NCBI GenBank assembly: GCA_964466455.1
Contig: CAYXNL010000019.1
Coordinates: forward strand, 1-36,528
Length of the DNA: 36,528 nucleotides
Direction of reading: 5' to 3'
Origin: S010-25 sp964466455
Lineage (GTDB): Bacteria; Pseudomonadota; Gammaproteobacteria; SZUA-229
Positions 23,976 to 32,097 of this stretch are shown here, piece by piece; within the stretch, counting starts at the first letter, position 1; each line of letters opens with the position of its first letter. The notes below the pieces were generated by a model. The model ran no database searches, had not been told where the DNA came from, and was given only the letters and a program-made list of their open reading frames with translations. The position numbers and the translations under genes were made by a program.

Positions 23976-24707
23976 ATGAGTACAAAAGACAGGCTCAGGT
24001 CTGACCTGATAAATCCAATATCACGAGATGTGGCGTTACGTATAGCACTTGCAACACGTGTACTACCAGATACCGAATACATACGTTTATTCAATGTGCT
24101 GGAAGATGTTATAGGTTTGCCTCCAACACCTGAAAAATTGTCAACATTAACAGTTAAATCATTTAAAGCTGGACTTAATGGTGAGTTTTTAGACATAGAT
24201 ACTGGTACTATCAAAGAAACCATTGCCTTTCTTAAAGGCGATATATCTATTAATGAAAAAAAAGATATAGCAGAAACGAAAACCTGTGAGGCTGGTGATA
24301 TTGTCAATTCAATTCGCGTTGCCTTCGCTTCAAATAAAGCAGAAGAGCTGGATGGTCATTTTGGTTCCTGTTTACGATTTTTGATCTATCAGGTTAGTGC
24401 TAATGAAGTGAAATTAATTGAAATACGTAATTGCAATGGGCCTGAATCTCGTGATAGTAAAAATACTTTCCGCGCGAATCTAATAAAAGATTGCCATATT
24501 CTATTCGTGGTGTCTATCGGTGGCCCGGCCGCAGCAAAAGTCATCAGGGCTGGCATCCATCCTGTTAAATATCCTAATGGTGGTAGTACACGCGAACATA
24601 TCAAAGCACTACAAAAAGTTTTTGTTAATGTCCCACCACCCTGGCTGGCAAAGATAACAGGATATTATGATAATAAACCTATGTCTTCTAAAGGGCACCT
24701 CTATTAA
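23976..24707 (+). CDS. nifY: Nitrogenase accessory protein NifY (NafY-like)
   Basis: NifY and NafY hold apo-MoFe protein or FeMo-co during maturation. The N-terminal domain (about residues 17-90, RDVALRIALATRVLPDTEY...GLPPTPEKLSTLTVKSFKAGL) matches NifY/NafY. The C-terminal domain (113-230) is the NifX/NafY cofactor-binding fold, with His128 in DGHFGSC at the position of the cofactor-binding histidine. Length is 243. AGGA lies before the ATG. The position after nifT fits the Azotobacter nifHDKTY order. The last codons (KGHLY-stop) fall within a dispersed repeat that also occurs at 13804, so the tail may have been replaced by insertion. Confidence 0.9.
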   Translation: MSTKDRLRSDLINPISRDVALRIALATRVLPDTEYIRLFNVLEDVIGLPPTPEKLSTLTVKSFKAGLNGEFLDIDTGTIKETIAFLKGDISINEKKDIAETKTCEAGDIVNSIRVAFASNKAEELDGHFGSCLRFLIYQVSANEVKLIEIRNCNGPESRDSKNTFRANLIKDCHILFVVSIGGPAAAKVIRAGIHPVKYPNGGSTREHIKALQKVFVNVPPPWLAKITGYYDNKPMSSKGHLY

Positions 24708-24731
24708 TTGATTATGGCCTCTGCGTGCCCT
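24692..24731. repeat. Inverted repeat over the nifY stop
   Basis: AGGGCAC (24692-24698) pairs with GTGCCCT (24725-24731). The left part, GGGCACCTCTATTAAT, is identical to 13804-13819 and supplies the nifY stop codon. It could act as a weak terminator. Confidence 0.6.
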
Positions 24732-24858
24732 AAATATTGTATTGCAGATATCTGATTAATTATGGCGTAGTGTGATCGAATAAAAAGTTATAGATGAAAT
24801 AAATACATTACTTATACCACCTAATAGAAACGGGTAATTTAGCACAGGTAAAGGAACA

Positions 24859-25815
24859 ATGAAATTTGATATTTATGCCATTAATGAAATTGCCAATATT
24901 TGTGCAAGTACGCCAGTAACAGGTGATAATAAATTATTGTTAAAGAAATTGGCAGATATCTATCCTTACCTGCCTTTTGTGCATGTCTTAACACGCGGTG
25001 GTTGGCATCGAACAGGTGGGGTTTTGGATAATGAGGCCGAACGTGTTGCATATAAATTATCTGACTGGGTAGAATTAAAGATCAATGGAAATATAAATAA
25101 ATTTATTGATGAGTATGCAGATGCTGGTTATATAGCTACCATTCTTACAGGAGAAACTTATTACTTTGTTGCACAAACTGGTGATATGGCCAAGGATTTT
25201 ATACAGCTCGAGATAGAAGTACTTCAGGAAGTACATGACCACATCCTACTTGGCAATAATGCATCCCCCGATGATGTTGACGATATTATTAATCCGATAG
25301 ATATAGAAAAGTTGTCGCCGAAATTAGTCACCAGATCATATTATACGTTCCGTCGTATAACACCAATAAGTGATTATATGCTTACTATGTCAGAAGGCTT
25401 GAGGCCGGATGATAAATTGGTAACTATGCGGCGTTTTATGCAGGACTGGGATCGTAGTAGTGCAAAAGAAATTGGCCCATTTTGTTTTCATTGGGTATTA
25501 AGCCTGCAGGAATATACTGATGCCTATGGTGAATCCATCATACAGGCTAAACCAGTGAGTGCATTTTCTGCTGAATTGCCGATATTGAAAATTGATGATG
25601 TCAAACATGGTTCCAGACTGGCAAATCTGATACATAGTTTTGATCAGGAAATTGGCTTTCCAATGGCCTGGTATTTTTATATGTTGAGTCATAGCGAAGT
25701 ACCGCATCAATTAGCTGAAACTATCCATAAAGACTTAATGGGTGCTTATGATTATCTTCCATTAAAAGACCTGAAGGTAGTCAATGACTGGTATGAAATA
25801 CCTTATGGCATCTAA
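24859..25815 (+). CDS. Unrecognised protein between nifY and nifE
   Basis: I do not recognise the family. The 318-residue protein has no signal peptide or membrane helix and is acidic and helix-rich. It contains FVHVLTRGGWHRTGGVLDNEAERV near residue 45, a segment GYIATILTGETYYFVAQTGD near 93, and a C-terminal aromatic half (FCFHWVLSLQEYTDAYGE, MAWYFYMLSHSEVPHQL). It has two cysteines (C14 and one in FCFHW), so no metal motif is visible. AAAGGA precedes the ATG. It lies 151 bp after nifY and about 180 bp before the NifA site of nifE, so it is most likely the last gene of the nifH transcript. A DraT-type ADP-ribosyltransferase was considered but its motifs are not seen. Confidence 0.6.
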   Translation: MKFDIYAINEIANICASTPVTGDNKLLLKKLADIYPYLPFVHVLTRGGWHRTGGVLDNEAERVAYKLSDWVELKINGNINKFIDEYADAGYIATILTGETYYFVAQTGDMAKDFIQLEIEVLQEVHDHILLGNNASPDDVDDIINPIDIEKLSPKLVTRSYYTFRRITPISDYMLTMSEGLRPDDKLVTMRRFMQDWDRSSAKEIGPFCFHWVLSLQEYTDAYGESIIQAKPVSAFSAELPILKIDDVKHGSRLANLIHSFDQEIGFPMAWYFYMLSHSEVPHQLAETIHKDLMGAYDYLPLKDLKVVNDWYEIPYGI

Positions 25816-25847
25816 AATGTTTCTATGAAAAGGCTTCCACCGGTTCA

Positions 25848-25925
25848 TTTCGGCTAATAAATAACCCCGCTACAGGCAGACGAGGTATTAAAGCAGAAAC
25901 GTTCTGCTGCGGACTTATATTTTTC
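25848..25925 (-). repeat. Dispersed repeat R2, minus-strand copy
   Basis: On the minus strand this reads GTTTCTGCTTTAATACCTCG followed by GCCTGTAGCGGGGTTATTTATT. It shares TTTCTGCTTTAATAC and the following G-rich block with the copy at 30511-30620. It lies between the 318-residue gene and nifE regulatory sites. Confidence 0.6.
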
Positions 25926-25998
25926 CTTTTTATTCGTATTATTAATAAATATCTGGATGTTTTATTGTGTTCTACATGCATCATTCAGTTACGATGAT

Positions 25999-26014
25999 TG
26001 TCGTATATACGACA
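25999..26014. promoter_or_regulatory. NifA upstream activator site for nifE
   Basis: TGTCGTATATACGACA is a perfect TGT-N10-ACA site and a perfect 16-base palindrome. It lies 43 bp before the -24 element, closer than the other sites in the window. Confidence 0.85.
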
Positions 26015-26057
26015 AAATAAAATAAACGGGTACTAATAAAAACAATGAGTTAAATAT

Positions 26058-26073
26058 TGGCACATGGGTTGCA
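26058..26073 (+). promoter_or_regulatory. Sigma-54 promoter of nifENX
   Basis: TGGCACATGGGTTGCA matches the consensus TGGCAC-N5-TTGCA at every defined base, with GG and GC ten bases apart. The leader would be about 75 bases. The 345-bp space 25816-26160 holds a repeat R2 copy and these sites, with no gene. Confidence 0.92.
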
Positions 26074-26160
26074 TCTACATAGTTAAGAAAATCATCCGGC
26101 AATACACGTGCAAGAGCTGATCGACAGATGTGATGATCATTAACAACACAGGTAGTGACT

Positions 26161-27648
26161 ATGAATGCCAAAGATATTGCTGAATTGCTCAACGAGCCAG
26201 CCTGTTCACATAATGCCAAATCAAAATCTGGCTGCGCAAAAACCAGTCCGGGTGAAACGGCTGGTGGTTGTGCTTTTGATGGTGCACAGATCACTTTATT
26301 ACCTATTGCTGATGTGGCACATATTGTTCACGGATCAATTTCCTGTGCGGGTAGTTCCTGGGATAACCGTGGTACGCGCTCTTCCGGTAGCCAACTTTAT
26401 AAGACAGGAATGACTACTGATCTCACTGAGCAGGATATTATTATGGGACGCGGAGAAAAACGTTTGTTTCACTCCATTAAACAGGCAATTGAAGATTATA
26501 AACCAGCAGCAGTATTTGTTTATAACACATGTATCCCCGCACTGATAGGTGATGATATTGATGCGGTTTGCCGTTCTGCGGAAGAACGTTGGGGTACGCC
26601 GGTAGTACCGGTTGATGCTGCCGGTTTTTATGGGACTAAAAATCTTGGTAACCGCATTGCCGGTGAGTCCATGATGAAATATGTAATCGGTACACGAGAA
26701 CCTGATCCTGTTCATCAGGAAAGTATTCGTAAGAATATAAAAGTTCATAATGTCAATCTAATCGGTGAGTACAATATTGCAGGTGAGCTCTGGCATGTTT
26801 TGCCGTTGCTGGATGAACTTGGTTTACGTGTTCTTTGTACCTTATCTGGTGATGCTCGTTTTCGGGAAGTGCAGACCATGCACCGTGCTGAAGTTAATAT
26901 GATGGTTTGTTCTAAAGCGATGATTAATGTTGCACGTAAGTTAAAAAATAAATTTGGCACCACCTGGTTTGAAGGAAGTTTTTATGGTATCAGTGATGTT
27001 TCTCAGGCATTGCGTAATTTTTCGCGGTTAATAAAAGATGATGATTTAATTGATCGGACTGAAATATTGATTGAACGTGAAGAGAAAAATATTAGCATTG
27101 CCCTCGAACCCTGGCGTAAACGCTTGAGTGGTAAAAGGGTTCTACTCTATACTGGTGGCGTTAAATCCTGGTCGGTGGTCTCCGCTTTACAGAATCTTGG
27201 TATGATTGTTGTTGCAACGGGTACTAAAAAATCTACCGAGGAAGACAAAGCGCGTATTCGAGATTTGATGGGGAAGAATGCAGTAATGATCGAAGATGGT
27301 AATCCACGTGTGCTGATTGATATTGTCAGGGAACAGAATGTTGATATATTGATTGCTGGCGGTCGAAACATGTATACCGCATTAAAAGCTCGCATCCCTT
27401 TTCTTGATATCAATCAGGAACGTGATTTTGGTTACGAAGGTTATGCAGGCATGGTCGAACTGGCACGCCAGCTTACTCTTACCATAGAAAGTCCAGTGTG
27501 GAAAAAAGTACGCCAGCCCAGTCCATGGAAAAATACATTTCAGCCAGTAGATTCCCATACAGACGACAATTATCTAACAGGTAGTAAACATGGCTCTATT
27601 AGCATGAATGCAGGCGATTTTATTTTAGAAGAAGAGGATCGAATTTAG
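26161..27648 (+). CDS. nifE: FeMo-cofactor scaffold protein NifE
   Basis: NifE with NifN forms the scaffold on which NifB-co is turned into FeMo-co. From the ATG at 26161 the protein has 495 residues, and Cys37, Cys62, Cys124 and Cys250 fall at the same numbers as the cluster ligands in A. vinelandii NifE. A GTG six bases upstream (26155) is in frame, but it would shift this numbering. The rest follows the NifD fold (NTCIPALIGDDID, SFYGISDVSQAL, KRVLLYTGGVKSWS). The promoter is the best sigma-54 match in the window. It is followed by nifN after 2 bases. Confidence 0.98.
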   Translation: MNAKDIAELLNEPACSHNAKSKSGCAKTSPGETAGGCAFDGAQITLLPIADVAHIVHGSISCAGSSWDNRGTRSSGSQLYKTGMTTDLTEQDIIMGRGEKRLFHSIKQAIEDYKPAAVFVYNTCIPALIGDDIDAVCRSAEERWGTPVVPVDAAGFYGTKNLGNRIAGESMMKYVIGTREPDPVHQESIRKNIKVHNVNLIGEYNIAGELWHVLPLLDELGLRVLCTLSGDARFREVQTMHRAEVNMMVCSKAMINVARKLKNKFGTTWFEGSFYGISDVSQALRNFSRLIKDDDLIDRTEILIEREEKNISIALEPWRKRLSGKRVLLYTGGVKSWSVVSALQNLGMIVVATGTKKSTEEDKARIRDLMGKNAVMIEDGNPRVLIDIVREQNVDILIAGGRNMYTALKARIPFLDINQERDFGYEGYAGMVELARQLTLTIESPVWKKVRQPSPWKNTFQPVDSHTDDNYLTGSKHGSISMNAGDFILEEEDRI

Positions 27649-27650
27649 TC

Positions 27651-29078
27651 ATGGCTATCATTGAAAAACGTAAAAAGGCACTATCTGTTAACCCGCTAAA
27701 AACCAGCCAGACAATCGGTGCAGCACTGGCCTTTCTGGGGTTTTATCGTGCCATACCAATGTTACATGGTTCACAGGGTTGTACTGCATTTGGTAAGATC
27801 TTTTTTGTCCGGCATTTTCGTGAGCCTGTTCCTTTACAAACTAGCGCTATGGATCAGATAAGTTCTGTCATGGGTGGTGATGATAATATCACCGAAGGTT
27901 TAAAAGCTATTTGTGAGAAATCATCACCAGCGCTAGTGGGTATACCCACTACGGGTCTGGCGGAAATGCAGGGCTGTGATACCAGGGTTGCAATCAATAA
28001 TTTTCGTAAAAAATATCCACAGTTTAATTCGATTGCTGTCGTACCTGTTGTGACACCGGATTATTCAGGCTGTATGGAAACTGGTTTTGCAGCAGCAGTA
28101 ACTGCGATGATTGATACATTGGTGCCATTAGCAGAAGAAGTAAACACAAAACCTGCACAACGTAAGAAGCAGGTTACAGTTTTAACCAGTTCACATTTAA
28201 CACCTGGAGATCTTGAAATAATTAAAGAGATGATTGAAATGTTCCATTTAAATCCGGTATTAATTCCAGATCTGTCCGATTCACTGGATGGACATTTAGT
28301 CGAAGCAGATTTTAGTCCCCTTACTATTGGTGGAACTGATGTTGATAAAATGAGTACCCTGGGTATGTCACTTGCAACATTGGTGATAGGGCCTTCTATG
28401 AATAAAGCTGCAGATTTATTACATAAACGAACCGGTGTACCCGACAGGCGTTTTGAACATTTAATGGGACTGGATGCGGTTGATGAATTCGTACACACAT
28501 TGTCTAAACTTTCCGGTAATCCTGTACCGGAAAAACTGGAACGCAGTCGTGCCCAGTTACAGGATGCTATGCTGGATATACATTTCACCATTGGTATGAC
28601 GCGAGTTGCGGTGGCGGCTGATCCTGATTTGTTAAACGCCATTAGTTGCCTGCTTACCGGCATGGGTGCTGAAATAGTTGCCGCTGTTGCCCCTGCAAAT
28701 GCACCTGTTCTAAAAAATATAGCAACAGAAATTGTTAAAGTTGGTGACCTGGGAGATCTTGAAAAAACAGCAGAAGCGAAACAGGCAGAAATTATTATCT
28801 GTAATTCGCATGCAGTAGAAAGTGCCAAACGGCTTGGCATCCCGCTATTAAGGTCAGGATTTCCACAATATGATTTATTGGGCGGCTATCAGAAAGTCTG
28901 GGCAGGTTACCAGGGATCACGGCAGATTCTATTTGAGATAGCTAATATTTTGTTAACACTGGAACGTGGTGAGATACATCCTTATCACTCAATTTATACA
29001 CAAAAACCGGAGTACTGTCATGGCGTTAAAAAGGCGGTTGAAGATACTGGATTGCAATACCGAGGTAAAAATAATTAA
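27651..29078 (+). CDS. nifN: FeMo-cofactor scaffold protein NifN
   Basis: NifN is the beta-like partner of NifE, with 475 residues. Cys44 (GSQGCTAFGKI), the cluster ligand known from Azotobacter, is present, while the other P-cluster-type cysteines of NifK are absent, as expected for NifN. Conserved pieces are NPLKTSQTIGAALAFLG, MDQISSVMGGDDNI and TTGLAEMQGCDT. It starts 2 bases after nifE, and its last 59 bases overlap the start of nifX in another frame. Confidence 0.97.
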   Translation: MAIIEKRKKALSVNPLKTSQTIGAALAFLGFYRAIPMLHGSQGCTAFGKIFFVRHFREPVPLQTSAMDQISSVMGGDDNITEGLKAICEKSSPALVGIPTTGLAEMQGCDTRVAINNFRKKYPQFNSIAVVPVVTPDYSGCMETGFAAAVTAMIDTLVPLAEEVNTKPAQRKKQVTVLTSSHLTPGDLEIIKEMIEMFHLNPVLIPDLSDSLDGHLVEADFSPLTIGGTDVDKMSTLGMSLATLVIGPSMNKAADLLHKRTGVPDRRFEHLMGLDAVDEFVHTLSKLSGNPVPEKLERSRAQLQDAMLDIHFTIGMTRVAVAADPDLLNAISCLLTGMGAEIVAAVAPANAPVLKNIATEIVKVGDLGDLEKTAEAKQAEIIICNSHAVESAKRLGIPLLRSGFPQYDLLGGYQKVWAGYQGSRQILFEIANILLTLERGEIHPYHSIYTQKPEYCHGVKKAVEDTGLQYRGKNN

Positions 29079-29508
29079 CGATAATACATTAAAGGTGGCT
29101 TTTTCCAGTACCGGTATGAAGCAAGTTAACCAGCATTTTGGTTCAGCAGAATCATTTGTAATTTATACAGTAGATTCTGAACAAAGCAGGATATTGGAGG
29201 TTATTCAGTTCGGTGACCTGGTGCAAGATGGTGACGAAGACAAGTTAATTACCAAAATGTCGGCACTTTATGGTTGTATTGCTGTTTATGCGCAGGCGAT
29301 TGGCGCTTCTGCAGCAAGACAGTTAAAAGCACTGGGTATACAACCAGTCAAAGTAGCTCCGGGTTCTGATATCTCTAATTTGCTGGCATCTATACGGGAA
29401 GAATTATCTAGCGGACCCAGAGGCTGGTTGGCACGTGCAATTGAATCAAAGAAAACTGCTGACCCGAAAAGGTTCGATCAAATGGAAGCGGATGGCTGGG
29501 AGGAATAA
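29020..29508 (+). CDS. nifX: FeMo-cofactor carrier NifX
   Basis: NifX binds NifB-co and cofactor intermediates and exchanges them with NifEN. The 162-residue protein has the fold and motif of the family (VAFSSTGMKQVNQHFGSAESFVIY, GASAARQLKALGIQPVKV, GPRGWLARAIE, EADGWEE), very like Azotobacter NifX. A frame reaches back to 28966, but ATG at 29020 has GGAG 8 bases before it and gives the usual N terminus. The gene therefore overlaps the nifN end by 59 bases, which suggests coupled translation. Confidence 0.95.
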   Translation: MALKRRLKILDCNTEVKIINDNTLKVAFSSTGMKQVNQHFGSAESFVIYTVDSEQSRILEVIQFGDLVQDGDEDKLITKMSALYGCIAVYAQAIGASAARQLKALGIQPVKVAPGSDISNLLASIREELSSGPRGWLARAIESKKTADPKRFDQMEADGWEE

Positions 29509-29512
29509 CGTT

Positions 29513-30007
29513 ATGAATGAAGCCGGAAACCAAACAGTAATGCTCGAAGAGACAGGAATTGTTATTGCTATTGAATGCAATTATGCCATCATTGAAATAC
29601 AGGCAAGATCAGCCTGTGATCATTGTAATATGGATGATAGCTGCGGTACTTCGGTTCTGTCCAGTCTGTTCAGTAAGCGACGTAATAACGTGCGTTTAAT
29701 AAATCACCTGAATTTATCTGAAGGTGACATGGCTGTTATTGGTATCAACGAGTCAGTACTTTTATCGGCTGCTATTCTAGCGTATATGTTTCCATTAATT
29801 GTGATGATCACATTTGCTATTATCATCAATTTATCAGGTTTTAATGACAATATTGATTTTTCTTTTAGCCTGCTAGGGCTCTTTTTCGGTATACGGATAA
29901 TAAATCGCATCATGAAAAATAAAGATCATCAAAAAAAAGATATTATCTTGTTACGAAAGATTAACCGACCAACTAATGAACTGCTGGTGCAGTTTATAGA
30001 TGAATAA
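29513..30007 (+). CDS. RseC/SoxR-reducing family membrane protein
   Basis: A 164-residue member of the RseC family. An N-terminal domain has the cysteines Cys35-x2-Cys38-x5-Cys44 (ACDHCNMDDSC) plus Cys22, then two membrane helices (about 83-107 and 115-133). The start at 29513 follows GGGAGGAATAACGTT; a longer frame from 29435 lies inside nifX and is rejected. In E. coli RseC works with the Rsx/Rnf complex in reducing SoxR. Its place here, inside the nifENX operon and with rnf in the same regulon, points to a role with Rnf or ferredoxin. That role is an inference. Confidence 0.85.
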   Translation: MNEAGNQTVMLEETGIVIAIECNYAIIEIQARSACDHCNMDDSCGTSVLSSLFSKRRNNVRLINHLNLSEGDMAVIGINESVLLSAAILAYMFPLIVMITFAIIINLSGFNDNIDFSFSLLGLFFGIRIINRIMKNKDHQKKDIILLRKINRPTNELLVQFIDE

Positions 30008-30033
30008 ACTATTTAATTTAGAGGAAGATAACC

Positions 30034-30507
30034 ATGAGTCAATCTAAAGTTTTAATAGCTGAGAATGATACTGTTCTTAAATCCATTTTCGCAACTGAAA
30101 TGACCCGACAAATACGAGCCATTGATACCTACGGTACCTATGATAACTTAAGTGTCGTAGAGATTCTTGAACCTTTTGTGTTGACTAAGGAAATGAAACG
30201 GGAAATACCCGTCATAGGTGATCCTGACGAAATCATCCTGTCGAGAGTAAAAGGTTTTTATAATGCCATTGCATCAATGATAGAAAGAGAATGTGGTTTG
30301 ATGGCGGTTCCTTTACTTAATCTTAGTTATGAAGGTTTTGGTCGTGTAATTATTACCGTCGGGAAACTGGTAGTGGTAGATAAGTCTTTACGTGACGTAC
30401 ACCGTTTCGGATTTCCGTCACTGGAAAAAATGAAGGAAAACGCTGATAAGATATTAATGACGGCACTCGGTATTATAGGTGCGCACGGTGATGTCGCCAA
30501 TTTGTAA
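30034..30507 (+). CDS. NifX-associated nitrogen fixation protein (DUF269)
   Basis: A 157-residue cytoplasmic protein of the DUF269 family that follows nifX in most nif clusters. Family features are PFVLTKEMKREIPVIGDPDEIILSRVKGFYNAIA and GFGRVIITVGKLVVVDKSLRDVHRFGFPS near the C terminus. GAGGAAGATAACC precedes the ATG. Function is not established: its constant company with nifX suggests help in FeMo-co assembly. Unusually, the RseC-family gene separates it from nifX. Confidence 0.92.
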   Translation: MSQSKVLIAENDTVLKSIFATEMTRQIRAIDTYGTYDNLSVVEILEPFVLTKEMKREIPVIGDPDEIILSRVKGFYNAIASMIERECGLMAVPLLNLSYEGFGRVIITVGKLVVVDKSLRDVHRFGFPSLEKMKENADKILMTALGIIGAHGDVANL

Positions 30508-30510
30508 GGC

Positions 30511-30620
30511 TAAGGAACCTCTGATTAATTTATGAACTCGTATATTGCGTTTTTCGCGGACAGTATTTCTGCTTTAATACACCATTTACTTGCGGCGAGG
30601 TAGTTTGTTTACCGTCAATA
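30511..30620 (+). repeat. Dispersed repeat R2, plus-strand copy
   Basis: It starts AACCTCTGATTAATTTATGA and contains TATTTCTGCTTTAATAC. The second block is shared with the inverted copy at 25848-25925 and the first with the fragments at 13804 and 24693. It fills most of the 176-bp space between the DUF269 gene and fdxB. Confidence 0.55.
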
Positions 30621-30683
30621 TCCGGTCTTTAATAAAAAATATCAGATGACAGAGTCATCTGTTGCATAATAGTGAGGAGTAAG

Positions 30684-31007
30684 ATGACAAACATTACCGG
30701 GATAACCCGTAGTGGAGAGATATGGATTCCTGCATTTATTATCAGCTTGAATCAGGAAAATTGCATTGGTTGCGGGCGTTGTTATAAGGCCTGTCCACGC
30801 GAAGTATTTGAACTGGTTAATCGTGATGAAGCTACATCGCAAAGCGATGATGATTATGGCGATGATTACGATGATGATGGTTTTTTAGATGATATATCAA
30901 TGGTGATGGCATTGAAAAATCTGATGGACTGTATTGGTTGCGAAGCATGTTTCAGAGTTTGTCCTAAAAAGTGCATGTCCCATGAACCCCAATCTTTAGG
31001 TGTGTAG
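30684..31007 (+). CDS. fdxB: Nif-specific ferredoxin III (FdxB)
   Basis: A 107-residue [4Fe-4S] ferredoxin of the nif-specific type III. The first cluster is Cys27, 30, 33, 37 (CIGCGRCYKAC) and the second Cys83, 86, 89, 93 (CIGCEACFRVC), with Cys97 extra. Between the two lies a very acidic linker, SDDDYGDDYDDDGFLDD (54-70), longer and more acidic than a normal turn, which may steer docking to partners. GAGGAG stands before the ATG; the GTG at 30672 is rejected. The gene follows the DUF269 gene as in many nif clusters. Its stop abuts modA. Confidence 0.93.
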   Translation: MTNITGITRSGEIWIPAFIISLNQENCIGCGRCYKACPREVFELVNRDEATSQSDDDYGDDYDDDGFLDDISMVMALKNLMDCIGCEACFRVCPKKCMSHEPQSLGV

Positions 31008-31009
31008 TG

Positions 31010-31822
31010 ATGCGATTCCCTGCTTGTTTTTTAGACTCTCTTTCAGACCGCCTTTGTAAGTATGTTTTAGGCTTATTTATGTTCGTTATGTTGATAACAG
31101 TAGGTAAGCCACTGTTTGCTGCTGAAATACATCTGGCTGTTGCCAGTAATTTTCTTATTCCCATCAGGGAAATGGCAAAGATATACGAAAAGAAAACGGG
31201 GGATAAACTGATTATTAGCGCCGGATCTACTGGCATGTTATACGCACAAATTATTAATGGCGCACCTTTTGATATTTATCTGGCCGCTGACAGTCGCGAG
31301 CCTGAACGTCTTGAAAAACAGGGTTACATTGTGGATGGTAGCCGTTTTACCTATGCTCTTGGTAAGCTGGCACTGTGGGACTCAAAGGGAAAATTTCAGG
31401 GTAAGACATTTCAAACCGTATTAAGAACGGCAGATTATAAGTGGCTTTCGATAGCTAATCCGTTAACAGCGCCATATGGTGCCGCTGCTATTTCTGTTTT
31501 AAAGCGAGTCAAGCTGTATAAAAAGTTAAAAGCTAAAATTTTACGTGGTGAGAATGTGACACAGGCTTATCAGTTAATTGCATCTGGTGCAGCTGACCTG
31601 GGGTTCGTTGCGCTATCACAGTTAAAAACTCCAGATCATATCGCGTCGGGATCCTTCTGGCAGGTGGACGATAGTCTGTATAAGCCAATAATACAACAGG
31701 CGGTGTTATTAAAACGTTCCCATAAAAAAATCCAGGCAGAGAAATTTATAGAATATTTACAAAGTTCTAAAGCACGAGCTTTAATAAGCAGATTTGGTTA
31801 CGGCTTACCCTCCACGCATTGA
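31010..31822 (+). CDS. modA: Molybdate-binding periplasmic protein ModA
   Basis: ModA binds molybdate in the periplasm and delivers it to the ModBC transporter. The 270-residue protein has a signal segment (KYVLGLFMFVMLITVGKPLFA) and the mature start AEIHLAVASNFLIPIREMA. Family motifs include SAGSTGMLYAQIINGAPFDIYLAADSREPERL and NPLTAPYGAAAISVL. The N-terminal pre-region of about 17 residues before the hydrophobic core is long, so a later start is possible. No modB or modC follows, so the transporter genes must be elsewhere. It starts 2 bases after fdxB and is probably co-transcribed, placing Mo uptake under nif control. Confidence 0.92.
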   Translation: MRFPACFLDSLSDRLCKYVLGLFMFVMLITVGKPLFAAEIHLAVASNFLIPIREMAKIYEKKTGDKLIISAGSTGMLYAQIINGAPFDIYLAADSREPERLEKQGYIVDGSRFTYALGKLALWDSKGKFQGKTFQTVLRTADYKWLSIANPLTAPYGAAAISVLKRVKLYKKLKAKILRGENVTQAYQLIASGAADLGFVALSQLKTPDHIASGSFWQVDDSLYKPIIQQAVLLKRSHKKIQAEKFIEYLQSSKARALISRFGYGLPSTH

Positions 31823-31835
31823 TTTACCGTTCTTC

Positions 31836-31876
31836 TTAGTAAGTCATGAATCGACATCTTACAATTTAAAATACCC
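31836..31876 (+). repeat. Dispersed repeat R2-like fragment
   Basis: AAGTCATGAATCGACATCTT then ACAATTT resembles the fragment at 15815-15862. It lies just after modA. The remainder of the 329-bp space to nifV holds the NifA site and sigma-54 promoter of nifV and no gene. Confidence 0.45.
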
Positions 31877-31997
31877 TGCTTCTGTGTTGTAAAACTTCGC
31901 AATAGCCCTGCTGTTACGCGCATTTTACGCCTTGAATAAGAATCCTTTAATCAGCAAACTGTTCAATCCAGATTTAATAAGGGGGTCCTTAATAATT

Positions 31998-32013
31998 TGT
32001 GGCATATGCGACA
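31998..32013. promoter_or_regulatory. NifA upstream activator site for nifV
   Basis: TGTGGCATATGCGACA fits TGT-N10-ACA and lies about 85 bp upstream of the -24 element of the nifV promoter. Confidence 0.75.
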
Positions 32014-32097
32014 GAACTATGATTTTCTATTTATTATGACTCCTACAATTACAAATTTAATTATTGTAACATATTGAAATTTAATATAAATGCGATA

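Noticed and set aside
24859..25815. Dinitrogenase reductase ADP-ribosyltransferase (DraT)
   Set aside because: The place and size fit roughly, but I could not see DraT motifs and no DraG follows.
28061..28840. 259-codon open frame on the minus strand
   Set aside because: It lies wholly inside nifN, has no ribosome site or recognisable family, and its composition is what the antisense of a coding frame gives.
30972..31009. Molybdenum-cofactor riboswitch before modA
   Set aside because: Only 2 bases separate fdxB and modA, leaving no room for an aptamer.
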